Both the position numbers and the translations under genes were made by a program. The notes beneath the pieces were generated by a model that saw only the letters and a list, made by a program, of their open reading frames with translations, made no database searches and had not been told where the DNA came from. DNA of 64,000 nucleotides from Pseudomonas asuensis (lineage in GTDB: Bacteria; Pseudomonadota; Gammaproteobacteria; Pseudomonadales; Pseudomonadaceae): positions 186,001 through 250,000 of the forward strand of contig NZ_BMNW01000008.1 in assembly GCF_014646755.1 (NCBI RefSeq). The letters are read 5' to 3'. Shown here piece after piece: positions 17,658 through 27,790 of the stretch (within the stretch, counting starts at the first letter, position 1; each line of letters starts with the position of its first letter).

Positions 17658-18923
17658 ATGCTTCGCGCCCTTACCCTCGTTCTTCTTGCATGCCTGCTTA
17701 CTCCGGCCATGGCCGATCAGCGCGAGGATGCTCAGCGCCAGCTGGAAGCTACCAAGCGTGACATCGCCGAGCTACAGAAGCTTTTGCAAGGCATCCAGAC
17801 AGAAAAGTCCGGCGTGCAAAAGCAGCTCAAAGCGACCGAAACAGAGATGGGCGACCTGGAAAAGCAGGTCAAGGATCTCCAGGATCAGCTAGACCAAAGT
17901 CAGGAAAAGCTAAACGACCTGGATGAACAGAAAAAAAAACTCGACCAATCACGCCTTGAGCAACAAAAACTAATTGCCATCCAGATTCGGGCCGCTTATC
18001 AAAGCGGCCGTCAGGAATATTTGAAGCTGCTTTTGAATCAGGAGCAGCCGGAAAAGGTCAGTCGTACCCTGACCTATTACAATTACGTCAATCAGGCCCG
18101 CCTCGATCAGCTCGCTACCTTTAACGACACCCTGAAACAGTTGGCGGGTGTAGAAAGCGACATTCGTAATGAGCAATCGCAGCTCACAGCACAGCAAGCC
18201 TCTTTGCAGGAGCGTCAGGAGAAGCTGGCCGAAGTTCGTAAGGCACGCCAGGAGACATTGGCCAAGCTGAACAGTGACTACTCCAACCGTAACCGTGCGT
18301 TGCAGTCGCGCGAGCAGGATCAGGCAGAGCTCGGCAAAGTTCTGAAGACCATTGAAGAGACGCTGGCCCGCCAGGCACGTGAGGCCGAGCAGGCTCGCCA
18401 GCGCGCATTGGCACAGGCTCGTGAGGCAGAAGAGCGTAGTCGTGCAGTCAGCAAAACGACACGACCAACGAACACACCGGGCCTTGCGGTGTCTAGTTCT
18501 GCACCAGGCTTTGGCGGTCCGTTTGCCAGTGCACAGGGCAAGCTGCCCTGGCCTGTGAATGGTCGCCTGCTGGCGCGCTTTGGTAGTCCGCGTGGTGATG
18601 ACCCGCGAGCCAAATGGGACGGTGTGCTGATTTCAGCCAGCGCAGGAACCCAGGTACATGCCATTCACGCGGGCCGGGTAGTGTTTGCCGACTGGTTACG
18701 AGGGGCTGGACAGCTGGTGATTATTGATCATGGCAACGGCTACCTCAGTTTATATGGGCATAATCAAAGCTTGTTAAAGAGTGCAGGTGATCAAGTCAAG
18801 GCGGGCGAAGCGATTGCAACCGTCGGGACCAGTGGAGGTCAGGACACCCCTGCCCTCTATTTCGCCATACGTCAGAAGGGTCGTCCGTCGGATCCACTTA
18901 CCTGGTGCCGTGCCCAGGGTTAG
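17658..18923 (+). CDS. envC: Murein hydrolase activator EnvC
   Basis: A 421-residue periplasmic protein that recruits and activates amidases at the division septum. A signal peptide (LTLVLLACLLTPAMA) precedes a long coiled coil (about residues 20-250, rich in Gln, Lys and Glu), a linker and a C-terminal LytM/M23 domain. That domain lacks the zinc ligands of active peptidases: the H-x3-D site is replaced in GVLISASAGTQVHAIHAG and HxH in ALYFAIRQKG, as in E. coli EnvC. This supports an activator role. The ATG at 17658 is preferred to the TTG directly before it. ctpA follows after 24 bases. Confidence 0.93.
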   Translation: MLRALTLVLLACLLTPAMADQREDAQRQLEATKRDIAELQKLLQGIQTEKSGVQKQLKATETEMGDLEKQVKDLQDQLDQSQEKLNDLDEQKKKLDQSRLEQQKLIAIQIRAAYQSGRQEYLKLLLNQEQPEKVSRTLTYYNYVNQARLDQLATFNDTLKQLAGVESDIRNEQSQLTAQQASLQERQEKLAEVRKARQETLAKLNSDYSNRNRALQSREQDQAELGKVLKTIEETLARQAREAEQARQRALAQAREAEERSRAVSKTTRPTNTPGLAVSSSAPGFGGPFASAQGKLPWPVNGRLLARFGSPRGDDPRAKWDGVLISASAGTQVHAIHAGRVVFADWLRGAGQLVIIDHGNGYLSLYGHNQSLLKSAGDQVKAGEAIATVGTSGGQDTPALYFAIRQKGRPSDPLTWCRAQG

Positions 18924-18947
18924 TGCCGGACACATTAGGAGCTACGC

Positions 18948-20294
18948 ATGCCGCATTGCTTTCGTCTCACCGCCTTGGCTCTCTCGCTGATAGGGCTGAG
19001 TGGCGTCTCAACCGCCTGGGCCCAGCAACAGACGCCAGGAGAAGTGCCCGCCGCGGTGACTCCGGTTGATGGGACAGCAGCGCCACTCAACAGCGCCCCG
19101 CTTCCACTCGAAGAGCTGCGTACGTTCGCCGAAGTGATGGATCGTATCAAGGCGGCCTATGTCGAGCCGGTGGATGACAAAACTCTGCTCGAAAATGCCA
19201 TCAAGGGCATGCTGAGCAATCTGGACCCTCACTCTGCATACCTTGAACCCAAGGACTTTGCAGAGCTGCAAGAAACTACCAGTGGTGAGTTTGGCGGCCT
19301 GGGTATCGAGGTAGGTCAGGAAGATGGCTTCGTGAAGGTCGTCTCCCCCATCGACGACACGCCTGCTGCCAAGGCCGGCATTCAACCTGGGGATCTGATC
19401 GTCAAGATCGATGGGCAGCCCACCAAGGGTCAGTCCATCAGTCAGTCGGTAGACAAGATGCGCGGCAAGATCGGTAGTCCGATTACGCTGACTATCGTGC
19501 GCGGCGGTGGGCGTCCTTTCGATGTCAAACTCAACCGGGCGGTCATCAAGGTTAAAAGCGTTAAAGCACAACTGCTGGAACCTAACTATGGCCTGTTGCG
19601 CCTCTCGCAGTTCCAGGTAAACACGGGCGATGAAGTGGTAAAAGCCTTCCAACAGCTACGCAAGGACAACAAGGGCAATAAGCTCAACGGCTTGGTACTT
19701 GACCTGCGCAACAACCCGGGCGGCGTATTACAGGCGGCTGTAGAAGTTGCTGATGCCTTCATGACCAAGGGGCTGATCGTCTACACGAAAGGTCGTATTC
19801 AGAACTCCGAACTGAGCTTCTCGGCCGATGCGGCCGATCCCAGCGAAGGTGTCCCACTCGTCGTTCTCATCAACGGCGGTAGTGCATCGGCAGCCGAAAT
19901 CGTGGCGGGTGCCTTACAGGACTCCAAGCGTGGCATCCTGATGGGCACGGATACATTCGGCAAGGGATCGGTCCAGACTGTTCTGCCACTTAACAACGAC
20001 CGTGCACTCAAGCTGACCACAGCGTTGTACTTCACGCCAAAGGGCCGCTCGATCCAGGCCCAGGGCATCACGCCTGACGTGGCAGTAGCGCCAGCCAAAG
20101 TCACACCGGAAGATAACCCAGAGTTCTTCAAGGAAGCTGATCTGGCCGGCCACCTGGGTAATGCTAATGGTGGCCCGGATCGTCCTACCGGTAGCAAGGC
20201 GCCTAATCAGACGCCTCGCCCACAGGATGATGACTTCCAGCTGTCCCAAGCCCTCAGCCTCTTGAAAGGGCTGAGCATCACGCGTAATCAGTGA
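18948..20294 (+). CDS. ctpA: C-terminal processing protease CtpA
   Basis: A 448-residue periplasmic S41 serine protease. In Pseudomonas aeruginosa CtpA, with its partner LbcA, degrades murein endopeptidases. The signal peptide (LTALALSLIGLSGVSTAWA) is followed by a PDZ domain (about residues 100-190, with GGLGIEVGQEDG) and the protease core: GGSASAAEIVAGAL with the catalytic serine at 312/314 and Lys339 in TFGKGSVQT. The acidic C-terminal tail is low complexity. It shares a transcript with envC upstream and overlaps the deacetylase gene downstream by four bases. Confidence 0.94.
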   Translation: MPHCFRLTALALSLIGLSGVSTAWAQQQTPGEVPAAVTPVDGTAAPLNSAPLPLEELRTFAEVMDRIKAAYVEPVDDKTLLENAIKGMLSNLDPHSAYLEPKDFAELQETTSGEFGGLGIEVGQEDGFVKVVSPIDDTPAAKAGIQPGDLIVKIDGQPTKGQSISQSVDKMRGKIGSPITLTIVRGGGRPFDVKLNRAVIKVKSVKAQLLEPNYGLLRLSQFQVNTGDEVVKAFQQLRKDNKGNKLNGLVLDLRNNPGGVLQAAVEVADAFMTKGLIVYTKGRIQNSELSFSADAADPSEGVPLVVLINGGSASAAEIVAGALQDSKRGILMGTDTFGKGSVQTVLPLNNDRALKLTTALYFTPKGRSIQAQGITPDVAVAPAKVTPEDNPEFFKEADLAGHLGNANGGPDRPTGSKAPNQTPRPQDDDFQLSQALSLLKGLSITRNQ

Positions 20295-21052
20295 TCAAGC
20301 GATGGATCGGCTCGCTCTTGCTGCTTGCTCTGGCAGCAGGAGCCATTGCAGCAGAGCCACCGCGCATGAGCATCGTAATTGATGACCTGGGGCAGAACCT
20401 TTCTCAAGACCGTCGAGTCCTTGGGCTACCTGGACCTGTGACCCTGGCTATTATGCCGGATACCCTCCACGGTGCCATTCTGGCACGCGAGGCCCACAAG
20501 GCAGGCCGTACGGTCATTCTTCACCTACCCATGGACCCTGCCGGCGGACCGTTTGCGTGGCACCCTGAGCTTTCAGCCGAGGAGCGCTTGAAACGCCTTG
20601 AAAACGCCCTGGCCACTGTCCCTTATGTAAGCGGGGTCAACAATCATGAGGGCAGCCGGATGACAGCTGATCGCCCGGCCATGAGCCAGCTGATGCAAAC
20701 GCTGCAGGCCAAATCCTTGTTTTTTCTGGACAGCCGCACCAGCGCAGCCACTGTAGCCGCAGCCGAGGCCCAAAAGATTGGATTAGCCAGCCTTTCCCGA
20801 GACGTATTCCTGGACAATGTAAACCAGCCCGATGCGATCGCCGCCCAGCTACAAGAGGGAGTCAGACTGGCACGCAAGCAAGGGACGGCTGTTCTCATTG
20901 GTCACCCTCGCCCGGCCACTCTCAGTGTTCTGGAGCGAGAGCTACCCAAACTGATAGCCAGCGGTATCGAGATTGTCGACGTTGAACAGATGATTGCCCT
21001 ACGCAGCAACAAAGCCATGGCAGGTCATGGCAAGAATGGTGTGTATCGCTAA
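20291..21052 (+). CDS. Divergent polysaccharide deacetylase family protein (YibQ-like)
   Basis: A 253-residue exported protein. The signal peptide (IGSLLLLALAAGAIAA) precedes the divergent deacetylase fold, with MSIVIDDLGQ, ILHLPMDP, GVNNHEGSRMTAD and HPRPATLSVLERELP. The Asp-Asp and His residues of the NodB-type metal site are largely kept, but activity has not been shown for the family. The GTG start overlaps the ctpA stop (GTGA), so translation is coupled. Position in the gpmI-envC-ctpA block suggests a cell-wall role, which is an inference. Confidence 0.85.
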   Translation: MIKRWIGSLLLLALAAGAIAAEPPRMSIVIDDLGQNLSQDRRVLGLPGPVTLAIMPDTLHGAILAREAHKAGRTVILHLPMDPAGGPFAWHPELSAEERLKRLENALATVPYVSGVNNHEGSRMTADRPAMSQLMQTLQAKSLFFLDSRTSAATVAAAEAQKIGLASLSRDVFLDNVNQPDAIAAQLQEGVRLARKQGTAVLIGHPRPATLSVLERELPKLIASGIEIVDVEQMIALRSNKAMAGHGKNGVYR

Positions 21053-21055
21053 AAT

Positions 21056-21083
21056 AAAAAACGGAGCCTACGCTCCGTTTTTC
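21056..21083. terminator. Bidirectional terminator after the deacetylase gene
   Basis: A run, ACGGAGC, loop CTAC, GCTCCGT, T run. It separates the plus-strand envC-ctpA unit from the convergent solute-binding protein gene. Confidence 0.93.
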
Positions 21084-21098
21084 CACCTGTTCATGGGA

Positions 21099-21854
21099 TT
21101 ACAGGTAGTTATTGGTGATCTGATCGACTACGCCTTCTTTACGCATCTCATCCAACGTCTTCTGAAGCTTGGCGACTACGTCGTCAGGTGTGTCTTTGTT
21201 AACCGCCAGGTATAGATCGGCCTCATCGATGACCAGCGCAGTTTGCAGATCAGACACGCCTTCCTGCTTGGCCAGATACCGTGCCACAACGTCAGTAGTT
21301 GCCCAGAAGTCTATCTCACCCTTTTCCAGCTTGCTGACGTTCTCCTGATCACGCAGGGACTCGGTAAACGGAATCTTCTTGTCAGCCAGGATCTGGCTTA
21401 CTGCCGAGCTCTTGTAAGTACCGATCTTGTACTTGTTCGCGCCTTCCAAGTTGGTCAGCTTGATATTGCTGGCGGTGGTCGACATCAATACCTTACGGGT
21501 CTTGCCCAAGGGTCCTACCCATTTGAATTGCGACTCACGGGCAGGTGTACGAGAGGTAGAGAACAAGGCGTAATTCGGATTTTCCAACGCCAGGTTATAG
21601 AGTCTGTCCCAAGGGAAACGCAGAGAAAGCGAGTACTTGATTCCGGCGCGTTTGAACATTTCACGGACGATATCCGTGCTGATGCCGTCAATCCCGTCAT
21701 CCTTGGCAAAGTTCTTTTCGTCCACAGCCATATTGAATGGCGGGAAGTTCTCAGTCAGCAGGACCATCGAGTAGTTTCCAGAGACCTCGGCCTTTGCCGC
21801 ACCTGTTCCTAACAACAGCCCTAACAACACTACACGCAATATCGACTTGGACAT
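21099..21854 (-). CDS. Periplasmic solute-binding protein (family 3, amino-acid type), copy 2
   Basis: A 251-residue secreted protein with a signal peptide (ILRVVLLGLLLGTGAAKA) and a family 3 binding-protein fold (LTENFPPFNM, GIDGISTDIVREMFKRAG, the hinge region and a C-terminal QKTLDEMRKEGVVDQI). The ATG at 21854 has AAGGAG eight bases upstream; the longer frame is rejected. It is close in sequence to the next gene (both contain LTENFPP, SLRDQENV and similar C-termini) and is a tandem duplicate. Neither has a neighbouring permease or ATPase, so they may serve a distant transporter or act as sensors. Confidence 0.87.
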   Translation of the reverse strand: MSKSILRVVLLGLLLGTGAAKAEVSGNYSMVLLTENFPPFNMAVDEKNFAKDDGIDGISTDIVREMFKRAGIKYSLSLRFPWDRLYNLALENPNYALFSTSRTPARESQFKWVGPLGKTRKVLMSTTASNIKLTNLEGANKYKIGTYKSSAVSQILADKKIPFTESLRDQENVSKLEKGEIDFWATTDVVARYLAKQEGVSDLQTALVIDEADLYLAVNKDTPDDVVAKLQKTLDEMRKEGVVDQITNNYL

Positions 21855-21916
21855 CACTTCAGCTCCTTGTTTCTTATAACCGCTGTGCCACCGGCAAAGC
21901 ACAGTCGCATGCTTAT

Positions 21917-22675
21917 TTAAAGATAACGCTCCAGGATGCGCTGAACCTCACCGTCCTTACGCATCTGCTCCAATGTGTTTTGCAGTTTTTGCACCACATC
22001 GTCTGGAGTTTGCTTATTTAAAGCGAGAAAAAGCTGACTTTCGTTAAACCGTAAAACGGTTTTGAAGTCGGTGATACCTTGCTGACGTGCTAAATAGCGG
22101 CCCGCGGGATCGCCCGTTGCCCATACATCGATCTGGTTGGTCTGCAGTTTCTGAACATTCTCTTGATCACGCAGTGAAAGGTCTGGATTTATGCCCTGCT
22201 TCACTAAATCCTCAGCGATTGCATCACCTTTATAGGCGCCAATGCGCAAACCCTGACGCTTTACGTCATCCAAGCTGCCAATTTTTAGCGAAGAGTCTGC
22301 TCGGGCAAGGAGAATCCAGTCATCCGGCCCAATCGGCCCAACCCACTTGAAGGAGTCTTCCCTCTCGGGGAGGCGAGCTGTTACAAATACACCGTACCCA
22401 GGTTGTTCCAGTGCGGTTTTGTAAATACGCTCCCAAGGGAAACGGAGCGTCATGGAATAGGGAATCCCAGCCCGCTTACAGGCTTCCCTGACGATATCTA
22501 CGGCAATTCCGCTCAGGCTTTCTTCCTGTGCGAAGTTCTTGCCATCGACTGACATGTTGTAGGGCGGAAAATTTTCTGTCAGTAGATCAATGCGATTGTG
22601 GGCACTGGCTGCCTGCACAGCTCCGGCGCTGCTTACCAATACACTGGCCCAAAACACCATGAAAAACTTCAACAT
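21917..22675 (-). CDS. Periplasmic solute-binding protein (family 3, amino-acid type), copy 1
   Basis: A 252-residue secreted protein. The signal peptide (MLKFFMVFWASVLVSSAGAVQA) precedes DLLTENFPPYNMSVDG, GIAVDIVREACKRAG, a large lobe and the C-terminal QNTLEQMRKDGEVQRI. The ATG at 22675 is used because AGGAGG lies seven bases upstream; a GTG two codons earlier is less well placed. It follows hisF by about 70 bases on the same strand and precedes its paralogue by 62 bases, so both may be read from the his transcript. The ligand is unknown. Confidence 0.87.
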   Translation of the reverse strand: MLKFFMVFWASVLVSSAGAVQAASAHNRIDLLTENFPPYNMSVDGKNFAQEESLSGIAVDIVREACKRAGIPYSMTLRFPWERIYKTALEQPGYGVFVTARLPEREDSFKWVGPIGPDDWILLARADSSLKIGSLDDVKRQGLRIGAYKGDAIAEDLVKQGINPDLSLRDQENVQKLQTNQIDVWATGDPAGRYLARQQGITDFKTVLRFNESQLFLALNKQTPDDVVQKLQNTLEQMRKDGEVQRILERYL

Positions 22676-22748
22676 GGACACGCCTCCTGCTTTGTTTTTG
22701 GGCAGTTTCTATAACAGGAAGCGTGCCAAGCGTGATGCAAGTCTCTAT

Positions 22749-23519
22749 TTAACGGACCACAATGCCTCGTTCAGCCATGTAAGCCTTGGCCTGAGGCACG
22801 CTGTATTCTCCGAAATGGAAGATACTGGCCGCTAATACAGCAGAGGCCTTGCCCTCTAAAATACCTGCTGCCAAATGCTCAAGGTTGCCCACGCCACCTG
22901 AAGCAATAACAGGAATATTAACGGCCTCGCTGATGGCCCGAGTGACGCCCAGATCAAAACCGCTCTTGGTGCCGTCCTGATCCATGCTGGTCAGCAGGAT
23001 TTCACCTGCGCCCAAGTCCTCCATCTTTCGCGCCCAGACAACGGCATCCAGCCCGGTTGGCTTACGTCCACCATGGGTAAAGATCTCCCAACGCGGCGTT
23101 TCACCCGGGCCCGATACTTTCTTGGCGTCGATTGCCACAACAATGCATTGTGAGCCGAAACGGTCCGCCGCCTCTCCCACAAACTCAGGCGTAAAAACTG
23201 CAGCCGTATTGATCGAGACCTTGTCTGCACCGGCGTTGAGCAAGTTACGGATATCCTGTACCGAGCGAACGCCCCCACCTACCGTCAGCGGGATGAATAC
23301 CTGACTGGCCATGCGCTCGACCGTATGCAGCGTAGTATCACGGCCCTGGTGACTAGCCGTAATATCCAGGAACGTGATTTCATCTGCCCCTTGCTCGTTG
23401 TAACGGCGAGCGATCTCTACTGGATCTCCAGCATCACGGATATTTTCAAACTTGACACCCTTCACCACGCGACCATTGTCCACGTCGAGGCAGGGGATGA
23501 TTCTCTTGGCAAGTGCCAT
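22749..23519 (-). CDS. hisF: Imidazole glycerol phosphate synthase cyclase subunit HisF
   Basis: A 256-residue TIM barrel that, with ammonia from HisH, converts PRFAR to imidazole glycerol phosphate and AICAR. It has catalytic aspartates in [15 protein letters not shown] and [13 protein letters not shown], and phosphate sites in the GGVRS and [10 protein letters not shown] loops. It lies 27 bases behind hisA in the order hisB-hisH-hisA-hisF, the usual Pseudomonas arrangement. Confidence 0.97.
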   Translation of the reverse strand: MALAKRIIPCLDVDNGRVVKGVKFENIRDAGDPVEIARRYNEQGADEITFLDITASHQGRDTTLHTVERMASQVFIPLTVGGGVRSVQDIRNLLNAGADKVSINTAAVFTPEFVGEAADRFGSQCIVVAIDAKKVSGPGETPRWEIFTHGGRKPTGLDAVVWARKMEDLGAGEILLTSMDQDGTKSGFDLGVTRAISEAVNIPVIASGGVGNLEHLAAGILEGKASAVLAASIFHFGEYSVPQAKAYMAERGIVVR

Positions 23520-23546
23520 ACGGTATCCCTCGTCTTTAGGCCTGTG

Positions 23547-24284
23547 TTATGCCTGGTAACGGTCGCACAAGGCTTGTGCTTCTGCCACGTCCAGGGTGCC
23601 TTCGTAAATTGCGCGACCGGTAATGGCGCCGATGATGCCGGGCGCCTTGGCATCCAGCAGATTCTGGATATCGCCCAGGTTATGGATACCGCCTGACGCA
23701 ATGACAGGAATTCGGGTAGCGTTTGCCAGCGCGGCAGTAAACGGTACGTTGCATCCCTGCATCATGCCGTCACGGGCAATATCGGTATAAACGATTGCCG
23801 AAACGCCGTCAGCTTCGAAGCGCTTGGCCAGATCAATTACCTGCACTTGGCTGACTTCAGCCCAGCCATCGGTGGCAACAAAGCCATCCTTGGCATCCAG
23901 CCCAACAATGACCTTCCCAGGGAAGGCCCGGCAGGCTTCGGCGACAAATTCTGGTTCCTTAACAGCCTTGGTACCGATAATGACGTAGCTGACGCCCGCT
24001 TTTACATAGTGCTCGATCGTTTCCAGCGAGCGGATGCCACCGCCAATCTGGATAGGCAGGGAGGGATAGCGCTTGGCAATGGCGGTAACCACCTCACCAT
24101 TGACCGGCTGGCCTTCGAACGCCCCGTTTAAATCAACCAAGTGCAAGCGGCGGCAACCGCCATCAACCCACTTGGCGGCCATGCTCACAGGATCGTCAGA
24201 AAAAACTGTGGAATCGTCCATACGGCCCTGACGCAGGCGCACACAGGCGCCGTCTTTCAAATCAATCGCAGGAATAATCAGCAT
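23547..24284 (-). CDS. hisA: Phosphoribosylformimino-AICAR ribotide isomerase HisA
   Basis: A 245-residue TIM barrel, homologous to HisF, that opens the ribose ring of ProFAR. Marker segments are [20 protein letters not shown] with the catalytic Asp8, IGGGIRS, and [14 protein letters not shown] with the second catalytic Asp. It is separated from hisH by about 146 bases without a recognisable gene. Confidence 0.97.
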   Translation of the reverse strand: MLIIPAIDLKDGACVRLRQGRMDDSTVFSDDPVSMAAKWVDGGCRRLHLVDLNGAFEGQPVNGEVVTAIAKRYPSLPIQIGGGIRSLETIEHYVKAGVSYVIIGTKAVKEPEFVAEACRAFPGKVIVGLDAKDGFVATDGWAEVSQVQVIDLAKRFEADGVSAIVYTDIARDGMMQGCNVPFTAALANATRIPVIASGGIHNLGDIQNLLDAKAPGIIGAITGRAIYEGTLDVAEAQALCDRYQA

Positions 24285-24430
24285 AGATCTCTACCCAAGG
24301 CACTCAGGACGGTCTGCTTGGCGCAGGTTCAGCCCCGTCAGGAATGCATTCGCTAATGGTGATAAAACGCCATGGGTTGGCTTTAATTGTGTTCAAGCCT
24401 TGCCATGACGACTAATTCAGGCAGCCAGAC

Positions 24431-25069
24431 TTACCAGCGTCCGTCCCAGGCAACGAAGTTCTGATAGAGCTGCAAACCACAGGTTGCACTCTTCTCAGGA
24501 TGGAACTGCGTGGCAAAGCGAGAGCCGTCAGCCAACGCTGCGGTAAAGTCCACGCCATAATGACCTCGACCCGCTACCTGACGCGCATTACCGGCTTCGA
24601 TGTAATAGCTGTGCACAAAGTAGAAGCGGCTCTGATCGGGGATACCATGCCAGAGCGGATGATCAAGCGTATGTGCGACCTCGTTCCAGCCCATGTGCGG
24701 GACTTTGAGCTTTTCACCATTCTCCGCCATGTCTGCAGGGAAGCGGCGCACACGGCCAGGAAACAGGCCGATGCAATCAATGCCGTTGTTTTCCTCGCTG
24801 GTTTCCATCAATGCTTGCATGCCCACACAGACGCCCAGGAACGGGCGGTCCTGGCTAACCTCGCGAACCAACGCATCGATACCCAGGCGACGAATCTCCC
24901 CCATACAGTCGCGGATAGCCCCTACGCCTGGCAGGACGATGCGATCTGCCTCCCGAATGACCTGCGGATCACCTGTGACCAGCACACGTGCGCCGCCCGA
25001 ATACTCAAGCGCCTTGGCAACCGAGTGCAGGTTGCCCATGCCATAGTCGATGACTGCTACCGTCTGCAT
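24431..25069 (-). CDS. hisH: Imidazole glycerol phosphate synthase glutaminase subunit HisH
   Basis: A 212-residue class I glutamine amidotransferase that supplies ammonia to HisF. It has the nucleophile elbow [11 protein letters not shown] and the His/Glu pair in TQFHPEKS, plus the N-terminal [16 protein letters not shown]. The start at ATG 25069 overlaps the hisB stop by one base (TGATG), and AAGGGG lies upstream; an in-frame GTG three codons earlier is less likely. Confidence 0.96.
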   Translation of the reverse strand: MQTVAVIDYGMGNLHSVAKALEYSGGARVLVTGDPQVIREADRIVLPGVGAIRDCMGEIRRLGIDALVREVSQDRPFLGVCVGMQALMETSEENNGIDCIGLFPGRVRRFPADMAENGEKLKVPHMGWNEVAHTLDHPLWHGIPDQSRFYFVHSYYIEAGNARQVAGRGHYGVDFTAALADGSRFATQFHPEKSATCGLQLYQNFVAWDGRW

Positions 25070-25662
25070 CAGAGACACCCCTTGGTAGACGGCATCTGCC
25101 CAGCCATGCGCTCGTCGTGGCTTACCGCCATGCGCAACGCACGACCGAACGCCTTGAAGACTGTCTCGATCTGGTGGTGGGTATTGATACCACGCAGATT
25201 ATCGACATGCAGGGTTACCTGGGCGTGATTGACAAAGCCCTGGAAAAATTCGATGAACAGATCGACATCGAAGCCACCGACCGTAGCCCGGGTAAACGGT
25301 ACGTGCCAATGCAGGCCGGGACGACCGGAAAAATCAATGACGACGCGGGACAACGCCTCGTCCAGCGGCACATAGGCATGTCCATAACGGTAGATGCCTT
25401 TCTTATCGCCGATGGCTTGGGCAAAGGCCTGTCCCAGCGTGATACCCACGTCCTCAACGGTATGGTGATCGTCGATATGCAGGTCGCCCTTGCAATGGAT
25501 GTCCAGATCAATCAGCCCATGACGGGCGATCTGATCCAGCATGTGCTCAAGAAAGGGAACCCCGATGTCAAATCGGGCTTGTCCGGTGCCATCCAGATTG
25601 ATGGATACCTTGACCTGGGTTTCCAGGGTATTGCGCTCGACGACTGCCTTGCGTTCGGCCAT
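25069..25662 (-). CDS. hisB: Imidazoleglycerol-phosphate dehydratase HisB
   Basis: A 197-residue monofunctional dehydratase with the manganese-binding motifs [10 protein letters not shown] and [15 protein letters not shown] and the sequence [15 protein letters not shown]. It lacks the phosphatase domain of the enterobacterial fusion. ATG 25662 is chosen because GGAGCAGGTA precedes it and it matches the usual length; the open frame extends 47 codons further upstream without support. It is the first gene of this his operon. Confidence 0.97.
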   Translation of the reverse strand: MAERKAVVERNTLETQVKVSINLDGTGQARFDIGVPFLEHMLDQIARHGLIDLDIHCKGDLHIDDHHTVEDVGITLGQAFAQAIGDKKGIYRYGHAYVPLDEALSRVVIDFSGRPGLHWHVPFTRATVGGFDVDLFIEFFQGFVNHAQVTLHVDNLRGINTHHQIETVFKAFGRALRMAVSHDERMAGQMPSTKGCL

Positions 25663-25785
25663 TACCTGCTCCGCGGAATGAGAGGGCAAAAAAGGGTAAA
25701 CAGTATAGAAGCCACAGCCAGGAAGCAGAAGCCGTGAAAGGCATCTAAAGAGAAACAGAAGGCAAGATGGGACGAGTGGAGAGAG

Positions 25786-25812
25786 TCGCGGCAGGCATTG
25801 CACCTGCCGCGA
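25786..25812 (-). terminator. Strong GC hairpin behind the OFA transporter
   Basis: TCGCGGCAGG and CCTGCCGCGA form a perfect 10-bp stem with a 7-base loop, 11 bases behind the transporter stop on the minus strand. A U tract is missing (CTCTCTCC follows), so it may be a weak or Rho-assisted stop, or a 3' stabiliser. Confidence 0.55.
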
Positions 25813-25822
25813 GTGATGTCGC

Positions 25823-27481
25823 TTAGCCGAGCAGCACCGCTGTTTTACCCAGGGTAATCAGAACCCCCCAGGCCAACGGAATAACTACAACAGCCCAGGC
25901 CAGGATGACCCAAGTCTTGCTGGATGAATCAGCTGACCATTCGATCACAAGGTTATCGAAGTTGTTGTCGTTGCTTTTGGAACGCTCAACAGCAAGCTCT
26001 GCCTCAGTCATGAAGTGCTTGTCAGCCACCGGACGTACCAGCAGGTTGCAAATAAAGCCAAGGATCAACAGGCCCGACAGGATATACAGCGTGGTGTCAT
26101 AGACAGCTGCACGGGGAACGCCCAGGCTCAGCTGATATTCACGCAGGTAGTTCACCAGCACCGGACCAAAAATACCGGCAGCAGCCCAGGCAGTAAGCAG
26201 GCGACCATGGATCGCACCCACCATCTGCGTACCGAAGAGGTCAGCCAGATAAGCCGGCACTGTAGCGAAGCAGCCACCATACATAGACAGGATCAGGCAG
26301 AACGTGAACACGAACAGCGCTACGCTGCCCATGTGGCTGGTCCACGGAATGATCGCGTACAAGGCAAAGCCCAGTGCAAAGAACACAAAAAATGTGACCT
26401 TACGACCGATAAAATCCGAGAACGATGCCCAAAAGAAGCGGCCACCGATATTGAAGAGGCTGAGCAGGCCTGTAAAGCCGGCCGCAATTGTGGCGATCTG
26501 CGCCAGTTGCTCCTTGCTCAAGTCGTTAAAGCGAATACCGACGTTGATCAGGCGGCCGCCAAACACTTCCTGCAGCATGGGCGATGCCATACCCAGAATA
26601 CCGATACCAGCCGATACGTTCAGGCAGAGCACTGCCCACACCAACCAGAACTGGGGCGTGCGCCATGCCTTGCTGACATGCACATGGCGGCTGGTGATCA
26701 TGTCATTACCGGCCTTCTTCAGCGAAGGGGACCATCCTTCGGGACGCCAACCTGGCGGCGGAACGCGATATGCCAGCGCGCCACCAACCATGAAAACAAA
26801 ATAGACTCCAGCCAGGACTAGAAAGCACTGCCAGACGCCAACGTCTTCAGCCGTTGCAAAATGGCGCATCAGCATGTCTGCCAGGGGCGCACCGACCATC
26901 GCGCCACCACCAAACCCCATGATCGCCATACCGGCCGCCATGCCCCGCTTGTCCGGGAACCACTTCATGAGCGTCGAAACGGGCGAGATATAACCGAGCC
27001 CCAGGCCAATCCCCCCGATGACACCCGCCCCCAGCCAGAGGAGCCAGATATGGTGGGTGTAGACGCCCATGGCAGAAATAACCAGACCGCCACACCACAG
27101 AAACGCTGACACAATCCCTGCCTTGCGAGGGCCGGCGTGTTCCAGCCAACTGCCGAAAAAGGCAGCCGAGCATCCCAAGAACAGGAAGAACAGTGTATAC
27201 ATCCAGCCTAACTGGGAGATTTTCCAGTCGCAGCCCGTGGCGAACAGCTGATCAAAGAAACCCATGCTGGGCGCGCAGGCAATAGGTGCATCGATGCCAA
27301 CGGCACGAGACAATGGCAACCAGAATACGGAGAAACCGTAGGCCATACCGATACACATATGAATGGCCAATGCTGCTGGTGGCACCAACCAGCGATTAAA
27401 GCCATGGGTGGCAATGATCCGTTCCTTGGACAGGAAAGCGGGACGAGCGGAGGCGCCGCTCTGTGTGAGCGTAATGCTCAT
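25823..27481 (-). CDS. MFS transporter of the oxalate:formate antiporter (OFA) family
   Basis: A 552-residue inner-membrane protein with about twelve membrane segments in two halves. The start [34 protein letters not shown] (shown in part), [36 protein letters not shown] and [20 protein letters not shown] are OFA-type signatures. The loop between the halves is long, and a C-terminal extension carries a final hydrophobic stretch ([20 protein letters not shown]). E. coli YhjX belongs to the same family. The start at ATG 27481 has GGGG upstream; the frame is open 23 codons further. It is monocistronic and divergent from asmA. The substrate is not predictable. Confidence 0.85.
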   Translation of the reverse strand: MSITLTQSGASARPAFLSKERIIATHGFNRWLVPPAALAIHMCIGMAYGFSVFWLPLSRAVGIDAPIACAPSMGFFDQLFATGCDWKISQLGWMYTLFFLFLGCSAAFFGSWLEHAGPRKAGIVSAFLWCGGLVISAMGVYTHHIWLLWLGAGVIGGIGLGLGYISPVSTLMKWFPDKRGMAAGMAIMGFGGGAMVGAPLADMLMRHFATAEDVGVWQCFLVLAGVYFVFMVGGALAYRVPPPGWRPEGWSPSLKKAGNDMITSRHVHVSKAWRTPQFWLVWAVLCLNVSAGIGILGMASPMLQEVFGGRLINVGIRFNDLSKEQLAQIATIAAGFTGLLSLFNIGGRFFWASFSDFIGRKVTFFVFFALGFALYAIIPWTSHMGSVALFVFTFCLILSMYGGCFATVPAYLADLFGTQMVGAIHGRLLTAWAAAGIFGPVLVNYLREYQLSLGVPRAAVYDTTLYILSGLLILGFICNLLVRPVADKHFMTEAELAVERSKSNDNNFDNLVIEWSADSSSKTWVILAWAVVVIPLAWGVLITLGKTAVLLG

Positions 27482-27790
27482 GAAAAATCCCCTATATGAA
27501 GTGTTGGCGACTCGCTGAAGTGTTCGCAGGAAAAGCCGGGCATTCCCCAACGCACCGTTTTTTTCAAAAACGCGAACGAATTCTCCTTTAGTCGGGGCGC
27601 GACAATAGAGCGCACTGCATGTAAATACCAGAGCACACTGCTCAATTTTTCATACCTACGCGCCAAACGGCATTCACAACACGACAGAGAGTCTGCGTCG
27701 ATATCGCGCTTCTGACGCTCATCCAGCCAAAACGACCACCTGGCAGCGTTATACTCGGCCATTACTTAAGTTTTAGATAAGGACCCGTCA

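Noticed and set aside
27478..27762. A 94-codon minus-strand frame before the OFA transporter
   Set aside because: It lies in the divergent promoter gap with asmA, lacks a ribosome binding site and shows no family; it is more likely non-coding.
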